From: STD2-77 sp964503935
GTDB lineage: Bacteria > Patescibacteriota > Minisyncoccia > JAHIHE01 > JAGLIN01
Length of the DNA: 19,912 nt
Direction of reading: 5' to 3'
Assembly (NCBI GenBank): GCA_964503935.1
Contig: CAZDCJ010000019.1
Span: 1 to 19,912, forward strand
Shown here: positions 14,507 to 19,912 of the stretch, piece after piece
How the letters are laid out: each line of letters starts with the position of its first letter
Position numbering within the stretch: position 1 is the stretch's first letter
Notes under the pieces: model-generated
Database searches by the model: none
What the model was told of the DNA's origin: nothing
The model's input: only the letters and a program-made list of their open reading frames with translations
Translations under genes and position numbers: made by a program

Positions 14507-15151
14507 ATGCCGAAAAAATCCAAAAGCGTTTCCAAGATCCTTTCCTTAATGCTTATCTTCGTCTTGGGGTATATGTATGTAGAGCCGTCCATGGCGGATG
14601 CTGCGGCTTCCGTACAGCAGACCTTTACGGTAGGACAGACGATAACCGGAGAACTGTCAATGACCGATCCGGCAGACGTTTCGTTATCGCCGGATATCGG
14701 AGGTATGACCGGAGGCGCTTCTACCGGCAATACCAGCTTCACGGTAATCACCAGCAATACGGCGGGGTTCAGCACGACGGTGCAATCGAGCGACCAGCTC
14801 TCGCATATTACCCTGACTGATTATTTCAAGGATTATACTACCGCCGCTCCGACTTTTACTTGGTCTAATCCGGTTGATTCCGGTTTCGGATATAATGTGG
14901 TAAGCACGGTCGCGGCACCGGCTTTCAAGAATAACGGCACGAGCGCTTGCGGGAGCGGTACTTCTAACGATATTACCCATTGCTGGATAGGTTTTTCTAC
15001 GGCTACTCCATATACTATCTTGACCACCAATACCGCCCAGAAGACGGGAGTAACCGCGACGATAAACCTCCAGGCGTATCTCGCGCCGAATCAGCAATTT
15101 TCGGACGGATCATACACGACCACCATCACCGTTACTTCGACTTGCCTCTGA
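14507..15151 (+). CDS. Secreted stand-alone copy of the DPADV/GGMTGG domain
   Basis: 214 residues. Signal peptide at 1-34 (lysine-rich start, ILSLMLIFVLGYMYV core, cleavage near MADAAA). The mature ~180 residues are a single Thr/Ser-rich beta domain with TDPADVSLSPDIGGMTGG (53-70), F.W (117-119), SGFGYNV, C148, C159-W160, and the end SDGSYTTTITVTSTC. Every landmark recurs in order in the C-terminus of the 615-residue protein upstream, including the 11-residue cysteine spacing. I cannot name the family. Its small size and the DUF916-like gene 46 bases downstream resemble small WxL proteins of Firmicutes, but no WxL motif is seen. No SD at ATG 14507. Confidence 0.85.
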   Translation: MPKKSKSVSKILSLMLIFVLGYMYVEPSMADAAASVQQTFTVGQTITGELSMTDPADVSLSPDIGGMTGGASTGNTSFTVITSNTAGFSTTVQSSDQLSHITLTDYFKDYTTAAPTFTWSNPVDSGFGYNVVSTVAAPAFKNNGTSACGSGTSNDITHCWIGFSTATPYTILTTNTAQKTGVTATINLQAYLAPNQQFSDGSYTTTITVTSTCL

Positions 15152-15197
15152 CAGTGCGGGGGAAATGAAGTTTCTCGAGATTCTTAAATAAGCGATA

Positions 15198-16157
15198 ATG
15201 AAAAAGATAATCTTACTTGCGGGATTGTTCCTGATCTTCGGACATGCGGATTGTTCGCTGGCATATGACCTGCAGATGATAAGCGATACTCCGGTGAAGG
15301 GGGACTTCGTGCTCGGTCCGGGGAAAATCGATCTGCTTCTCGATCCCGGAGAGAAAGCCGCCCAAAAAGTGACGGTGACCAACCGTTTCGGAAAAGACCA
15401 GGAGTTCAAGGTGGAAGTGGAAGATTTTTCCGGCTCCTTCGATACGGATGAGACAGTGCGGCTTTTCGGCGCCGAGAAGGGGCCTTATTCCATGAAGGAC
15501 TATATCAAGCCGGAAGTCTATGAATTCAGCCTGAGGCACGGCGAGAAGATAACTTTGCCCGTAGAGATAGAGATTCCGGAAGATTCCCAGCCGGGCGGAC
15601 TCTATGCTTCCGTGCTGGTGTCGACGGTTCCGGACGACGCGATAGACGAAGATTCGGCGCAGGCCAAGGTTATCAGCCGCCTGGGCGCTTTGTTTTTCGT
15701 GAGGGTCGCGGGAGATACTACCGAGTCCGGCCATTTGCAGGATTTCAAGGTAAAAGAGGCGGAAAAAGGATTCTATGAGAAAGGGCCGATAACTTTCGAG
15801 ATATTTTTCAAAAACGAAGGCAATGTCCACCTGACTCCTTCCGGAAATATGGAGATCCGGAATATGCTAGGCAGGAGAGTAGGGGAGCATGCGATCGAGA
15901 GTTTTTTCGCCATGCCGAATGCTTTACGCAAGCTGAACATAGATTGGGAAGGCGGATTTCTGATGGGGAGGTATACGGCGGTCTTGACGCTCGATAAGAA
16001 CTATCAGCAGGCGCCCGCCGAACCGGAAACTATGGAAGCGTCTTTTTGGGTGATACCATGGAAAGTTCTACTGGAGGTATTGGCTGCAATCCTGGTCCTT
16101 TGGCTCATATTCAAATATATCCGCAGCAAATTCAAATTTGAAATCAAGAAAAAATAA
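15198..16157 (+). CDS. DUF916/WxL-interacting-like membrane-anchored surface protein
   Basis: 319 residues: Sec signal (1-22), two beta-rich domains, one transmembrane helix (286-306) and a short basic tail. The first domain has the DUF916-type pattern: LLLDPGEKAAQKVTVTNRFG (46-65), a DF segment (76-77), DYIKPEVYEFSLRHGEKITL (101-120), VEIEIPEDSQPGGLYASVL (122-140). The second (about 160-275) has TFEIFFKNEGNVHLTPSG (199-216) and FLMGRYTAVLTL (254-265). In Firmicutes such proteins bind peptidoglycan and partner WxL surface proteins. It lies 46 bases after the small secreted gene, probably in one transcript, and a terminator follows. No SD. The layout is clear; the family link is inferred. Confidence 0.8.
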   Translation: MKKIILLAGLFLIFGHADCSLAYDLQMISDTPVKGDFVLGPGKIDLLLDPGEKAAQKVTVTNRFGKDQEFKVEVEDFSGSFDTDETVRLFGAEKGPYSMKDYIKPEVYEFSLRHGEKITLPVEIEIPEDSQPGGLYASVLVSTVPDDAIDEDSAQAKVISRLGALFFVRVAGDTTESGHLQDFKVKEAEKGFYEKGPITFEIFFKNEGNVHLTPSGNMEIRNMLGRRVGEHAIESFFAMPNALRKLNIDWEGGFLMGRYTAVLTLDKNYQQAPAEPETMEASFWVIPWKVLLEVLAAILVLWLIFKYIRSKFKFEIKKK

Positions 16158-16249
16158 CCGTTTTTTGCAGCCTCTCGCTATCGTTTTTATCCTTATATTT
16201 CGCTTGCAAGAAATGTCCGCGATGTTTGTCAAAGATAAGACGGGATAGG

Positions 16250-16306
16250 AAAATGCTCTAAAGCGTTCAGCTCTTGCCGGAGCGAAGACGCTCTGGGGCA
16301 TTTTTT
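16250..16306 (+). terminator. Terminator of the surface operon
   Basis: AAAATGC (16250-16256) pairs with GCATTTT (16298-16304), AGCGT (16262-16266) with ACGCT (16288-16292), and GCTC with GAGC inside; a T-run follows (16301-16306). It lies 92 bases after the DUF916-like stop. Confidence 0.7.
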
Positions 16307-16376
16307 ATGAATATAATATATGCGTTTTGCGTTTGTCTGATACTATCGTTTACGCAAGAGCAGAGGATCCGCTCTC

Positions 16377-16648
16377 ATTGTCATTTCGAATCTTCTTTGC
16401 ATGTCATCCCCGCGGAGGCGGGGATCCGGCATTTGTTATTTCGAACCATCTCCCGTTGTCATTTCGAATCCGAGCAGTAGCGAGGGTGAGAAATCTGTAA
16501 AGTGTCTTCTAGGGATGAAATAATATTTATCTCCATAGAAGATACTTCATAGATCTCTCGCACTTCGTGCTCGAGATGACAAAGAGGGGGAACTTTCGAG
16601 TAAAAACATTCGTCATTTCTAACCGACCGTTAGAGAGGTGAGAAATCT
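16377..16648. repeat. GTCATTTCGA repeat cluster with a 127-base imperfect palindrome
   Basis: Units start GTCATYYCGA and end GAGAAATCT: a fragment at 16377-16392, a hairpin unit ATCCCCGC (16406-16413) / GCGGGGAT (16418-16425), a full unit 16456-16496, an inverted unit 16551-16582, and another at 16612-16648. Units three and four flank AAGTGTCTTCTA (16500-16511) and TAGAAGATACTT (16536-16547), making one long imperfect palindrome from 16456 to 16582. No gene is visible from 16158 to 16814. Bases 16649-16814 show only AT-rich sequence. Confidence 0.7.
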
Positions 16649-16814
16649 AAACGAATTACAAATTATAAAACATAACAAACAACCGTTATCAGTCATAAGT
16701 TATTAGTTGTCAGTTGATCTTCTCTGAGATGGCAGGCCGAAGCCTTTGGCGAAAAAAACCGGATGTGAGCGGGCGGTCGGATGCTACTTTTAATAAGACA
16801 GTCATAAGGAAACC

Positions 16815-18752
16815 ATGCGGGATCTATTAAAAAATATTTTACGAAATATGAAATTTGCAAGCATGCTGTGCCTGTTTTTCTTGGGAGCGATCTGCGTGTC
16901 TCTCGCCGCGACTACTACCATCGATGTCAATCAGGTGGTGACCGACGAGGGCAACGGCCAGACCGGCGGGGACGGAGGATTCGTCGTGCCGATCGACGCG
17001 ACGCCGCCCGGAATCTATGACGTAAGGATCTATGCCATCACGCAGACTTCCGCCATGGTTTCTTGGAGGACGAACGAAGTGTGCCTGGCGGAGCTTTATT
17101 ACGGAAAGAGCCGGAGATTCGAGTCCGGGCCGCTGGTCCCGCATACCGACAGCTATGAGGATTATCACGAGGTAGCGTTATCGGGACTGGAGCCGGGCGT
17201 CAAGTATTACCTCAAGATAAAAGTACAGAACCAGAAGGGGGTGAAGAACGTAATTACCAGGTACAGCTTCTACACGCTGCCGGAATTCTTGGGCGTGCCC
17301 AACGTGGGAAATCTTGCGGCCGCGCAGGTTGATAAGACGATAGTCCTTACGTGGGAGAATCCCGTGGCGGATAACTTCCGCGGCGTGCAGATAAACAAGA
17401 ATATCGGCTCGCCCGCCTGGAATGCCGATGAGGGAGAGAGGGTCTTTTCGGGTCTCATGGAAACCTTCGTGGACGCGAACATCCGGGATAAGACCGTTTA
17501 CTTCTATACGGTATTTTCCTATGACGATAAGGGACATCTTTCATCGGGGGTTATAACTTCCCTCACGACCGATTTTGCCGCACCGGGAGGCCAAGGCGGA
17601 CAGGACGAACCCGATCAAGGCGAGGAAGAAACTCCGGACGAAGCCCCGGCCGCCGTAGTCAATCTGCGCGCGGCAAAGGATCTGGAGAAGAAGCTGATCT
17701 CTTTGAGCTGGCAATGTCCGGAATCCTCTCCCGGTTGCAAGGTGGAGATTTATCGGACTACCGGTTTTCCGTCTCCTTCTCCCGAGGGCGAATTGATTTA
17801 TGGCGGATCGGATAACCGATATGACGATATCGGTGTCGAAGAAGGAGTGATGTACTTCTATTCGGTTTTTGTAAAGAGCGAGAGAGGTATTTACTCCAAA
17901 GCTCGGATCGTGGCCGCGATCCTGGAAGAAGGGGTATCCGATATCGATGACGCCATCTGGAACGATCTCGTCTTTATGGATATAGACCATAATCTTGTCT
18001 TGGAGTCTCCGGACGGAGATGAGATCGGTATCCTCGCGGGCAATACGGTCGGCGTAAGCTATGGCGCCCAGAACCTTACGAGCAATCTGAAAGGGGTCGT
18101 AATGAAGATCCAGAAAGCTTCTTACATCATGGAATTCGACCAGAGCTCGCAGACCTACAAGACCAGCTTTATCACGCCGGCACCCGTGGAACATCTGCTA
18201 AAGATCGATTTCCTAGACCAGAATGACGAGGTTGTCTTCGAGAAGGAGATCATGCTCAAAGTCTTGCCGCCGGGGGGTATTTATAGCCTGCAAAATGAGA
18301 AGCTTTTTGCCGGCGGGCTTACGTTCGGGAGATTCCTGTGCCGGCTGGGAAACCTTCTGGGGGGGTATGACGAGAGCTGTATGCTGGAAGCCGGAGTAGC
18401 GGATGCCGAAGTGGGCATTTTTGCCAAGAACGAAGGCGGAAATTGGGAATTGTGGAACGCATATAAGCATAATCAGTCCAATCCCGCTCTTTCCGGCAAT
18501 AATGGGCAATATGGTTTCTCGGTGCCTAACGGAGAGTACTGGATGATGATTGAAAAGAGCGGCTTTGAAAAGACGGAAAGAGGCATTACGGTCAAGAACA
18601 ACGTCATCAATGAGAATATCAAGATTTACGGCAGACGGAAGGGCAAATACGGCATCTTGCTGCTGATCCTCTTGGCGATCTTGGCCGGCAGCTATCTCAA
18701 GAGACGCTGGAGTAAGAAAGACGAGAACGGGCGACAAGGCGGCTCGGCTTAG
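16815..18752 (+). CDS. Membrane-anchored three-FN3 surface protein
   Basis: 645 residues. Signal peptide within 12-32 (MKFASMLCLFFLGAICVSLAA). Fibronectin type III-like domains at about 64-155 (AMVSWRTNEVC, SGLEPGVKYYLKI), 160-255 (IVLTWENPVADNFRGVQI, YFYTVFSYDDKG) and 279-370 (ISLSWQCP, MYFYSVFVKSERGIYS), with an acidic Gly/Pro linker (256-278) before the third. Then come an Ig-like stretch (about 385-485), a carboxypeptidase-regulatory-like beta domain (about 525-605, GQYGFSVPNGEYWMMIEKSGF), a C-terminal helix (612-628) and a basic tail, so it is anchored with the domains outside. AAGGA (16806-16810) sits 4 bases before ATG 16815. Likely a structural or adhesive envelope protein. A strong terminator follows. 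Confidence 0.88.
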   Translation: MRDLLKNILRNMKFASMLCLFFLGAICVSLAATTTIDVNQVVTDEGNGQTGGDGGFVVPIDATPPGIYDVRIYAITQTSAMVSWRTNEVCLAELYYGKSRRFESGPLVPHTDSYEDYHEVALSGLEPGVKYYLKIKVQNQKGVKNVITRYSFYTLPEFLGVPNVGNLAAAQVDKTIVLTWENPVADNFRGVQINKNIGSPAWNADEGERVFSGLMETFVDANIRDKTVYFYTVFSYDDKGHLSSGVITSLTTDFAAPGGQGGQDEPDQGEEETPDEAPAAVVNLRAAKDLEKKLISLSWQCPESSPGCKVEIYRTTGFPSPSPEGELIYGGSDNRYDDIGVEEGVMYFYSVFVKSERGIYSKARIVAAILEEGVSDIDDAIWNDLVFMDIDHNLVLESPDGDEIGILAGNTVGVSYGAQNLTSNLKGVVMKIQKASYIMEFDQSSQTYKTSFITPAPVEHLLKIDFLDQNDEVVFEKEIMLKVLPPGGIYSLQNEKLFAGGLTFGRFLCRLGNLLGGYDESCMLEAGVADAEVGIFAKNEGGNWELWNAYKHNQSNPALSGNNGQYGFSVPNGEYWMMIEKSGFEKTERGITVKNNVINENIKIYGRRKGKYGILLLILLAILAGSYLKRRWSKKDENGRQGGSA

Positions 18753-18783
18753 ACTATGGAAACTATTTTATCTTCTGCTTTAG

Positions 18784-18816
18784 AAAACGGTCCCCCGATG
18801 ACGAGGACCGTTTTTT
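18784..18816 (+). terminator. Strong intrinsic terminator
   Basis: AAAACGGTCC (18784-18793), 11-base loop, GGACCGTTTT (18805-18814), T-run to 18816. It lies 31 bases after the FN3 gene. Confidence 0.9.
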
Positions 18817-19203
18817 CGCGCTCGAGGCAGCGGAGCGATTCCAGTCTGCCGGGGATAATCCCGCATCCAAAGAAGATCACAGTTCCTCTGAGGCCTCTTT
18901 GTGTTAAAGTCTGGCTTTAAGCATTTGGAGAGACAAAAAGATGCTGTTGGAGATACAAAAGAGATATCGTCCTCGGTCTTGCAAGGATGCAAAGAAGTGT
19001 GGGAAACTCGCGCTATCCCGTGTCTTTTTTGGGAATCTTCGCGCGGGCCGTAAATGTGTCAAGCCTGCAATTTTATTCGCGCTTTTCCTCCGAAGGGTAG
19101 GACTGGAAATAGAGGCTTAATAAAGCCAAAAATCACCCTTCTTTGCCAATGTCTTCCATAACGGGTTTTTCGCGCGGATTTAGGTGAAAAAATGTCCGAT
19201 TCG
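18817..19203. other. Intergenic stretch without a visible gene
   Basis: No frame here has a start signal or convincing composition; the longest minus-strand frame crosses the terminator and is spurious. The sequence is mixed, with a weak GGGA...TCCC fold near 19001-19020 followed by TTTTTT. Confidence 0.4.
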
Positions 19204-19212
19204 TGATATAAT
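19204..19212 (+). promoter_or_regulatory. Extended -10 promoter of the last gene
   Basis: TGA-TATAAT (19204-19212). No clear -35. It is the same nine-base form as at 12324-12332. Confidence 0.5.
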
Positions 19213-19382
19213 AAAAGTAGCAATTTTACTGATTATCGTTAGTAGAAACGCAAGAGAGAGAAGGTTGAAGAAAGCAGAGAAAACATAGAAAATGGACGAT
19301 AACGGAATCGGAAAATAAGGCGGAGAAATGATAGAAAAGGAAAAAGTAATTTTGTGAGGAGGGGGCATCTTATCGCAACGGA
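19213..19382 (+). promoter_or_regulatory. Long purine-rich leader with a tiny upstream ORF
   Basis: About 170 bases, strongly biased to A and G from about 19245 to 19365. A 9-codon frame ATG 19328 to TGA 19357 has GGCGGAG just upstream, and a second, GAGGAGGGGG (19356-19365), follows its stop. That purine block is 17 bases from ATG 19383, too far for a normal SD. Confidence 0.35.
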
Positions 19383-19912
19383 ATGAGACGCGAGAAAATC
19401 AGAAAAGTGAGTCAGTATGTCATCCTGATATTTTTACTGTTGGGAGCTTTTTCGTCGTCGTATGAGTCGAAAGCTTCCATAGCCAAGGAGTTCAATTACC
19501 AGGGCAAATTGACGAATGGTAGCGGAGCGGCGGTGGCGGATGGCGCTTATGATATTGTTTTTAATATTTATACGCAGGCGGGCGGCGGGACAGCGGTCTG
19601 GACGGAGAGCTGGACAGCGGCAGCGCTCTTTACCGAATCGACGACAACCATGACTGACAATGGCTGCTCGAGCGGGGTGGACAAGATCGCGTACACGACC
19701 GGTACCAACGAGGGCAGCCTCGCGGCCGGGCAGACGCTCTGGAACACGACGCTCAAAGAGAGCGCGGTCATCCAGTCGGTGGTGCCCGCTTCGAATTACA
19801 TCTGCGTTTACGCGCCGGCTTCCGTGTGGGCAAGCGGCCAGACGGTCACCAACCGCGTCTATGTGAAGAACGGACTCTTCTCGGTGATGGTGGGATCGGT
19901 ATCGGATATCAC
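19383..19912 (+). CDS. Secreted surface protein, 5' part only
   Basis: Open from ATG 19383 to the window edge (176 full codons), with no stop. A basic start and hydrophobic core (QYVILIFLLLGAFSSS) form a signal peptide cleaved near residue 32. FNYQGKLTNGSGAAVADGAY (38-57) and IVFNIYTQAGGGTAVWTE (58-75) are the opening of a domain common at the start of large bacterial surface and tail-fibre-like proteins. Its usual closing strand, YVKNGLFSVMVGS (160-172), appears only after about 80 inserted residues containing C95 and C141. No usable SD. By its neighbours it belongs to the surface locus; what follows cannot be seen. Confidence 0.8.
   Translation, partial: MRREKIRKVSQYVILIFLLLGAFSSSYESKASIAKEFNYQGKLTNGSGAAVADGAYDIVFNIYTQAGGGTAVWTESWTAAALFTESTTTMTDNGCSSGVDKIAYTTGTNEGSLAAGQTLWNTTLKESAVIQSVVPASNYICVYAPASVWASGQTVTNRVYVKNGLFSVMVGSVSDI

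Noticed and set aside
18780..18992. 70-codon minus-strand ORF after the FN3 gene
   Set aside because: Includes the strong terminator hairpin and has no start signal or recognisable motif.
1..19912. Recoded TGA (genetic code 25) as in some CPR groups
   Set aside because: Several clear genes end at TGA at family-normal lengths (for example the bet and LamG genes), and no gene needs TGA as glycine.

Overview
The window reads as a stretch of chromosome from an uncultured bacterium. My best guess is the Patescibacteria / Candidate Phyla Radiation. That rests on gene content and style: most genes are small and single, many starts have no Shine-Dalgarno (SD) sequence and sit just below an extended -10 promoter (TGnTATAAT), TGA is an ordinary stop, and large signal-peptide or LamG/FN3 surface proteins fill the right half. 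The lineage is inferred and no marker gene here proves it.

Left part (1-6420). A small unknown protein (204-650) has a terminator that overlaps its own stop codon and is followed by a DUF1294 membrane protein. A 588-base gap carries two perfect palindromes. Next come an orphan Bet/RecT-type annealing protein with a zinc-knuckle-like tail, a membrane-anchored TIM-barrel glycosidase-like protein, and a 608-residue protein with a transglutaminase-type Cys-His-Asp triad. A probably 5'-truncated acidic ORF lies beside an inverted-repeat-bounded segment.

Middle (6421-11880). An AT-rich island holds a small secreted protein and a three-helix membrane protein and ends at tRNA-Glu(UUC) on the minus strand. 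Core genes follow: tsaD (tRNA t6A synthesis), a FemAB-type peptidoglycan-bridge aminoacyltransferase, a divergent PAP2 (DUF212) membrane protein, and a protein that joins an excisionase-like DNA-binding domain to a transmembrane helix and an outer domain.

Right part (11880-19912). A cluster of alternating-orientation palindromic repeats precedes a cell-surface locus, all on the plus strand. It contains a LamG/CBM-like secreted protein, a stand-alone secreted copy of that protein's C-terminal domain, a membrane-anchored protein laid out like the DUF916/WxL-interacting proteins, a three-FN3 wall or membrane protein, and the start of another large surface protein cut by the window edge. The shared domain (DPADV..SPD.GGMTGG motif plus two cysteines 11 residues apart) next to the DUF916-like protein suggests a WxL-like surface-display system. 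This is the most interesting hypothesis in the window.
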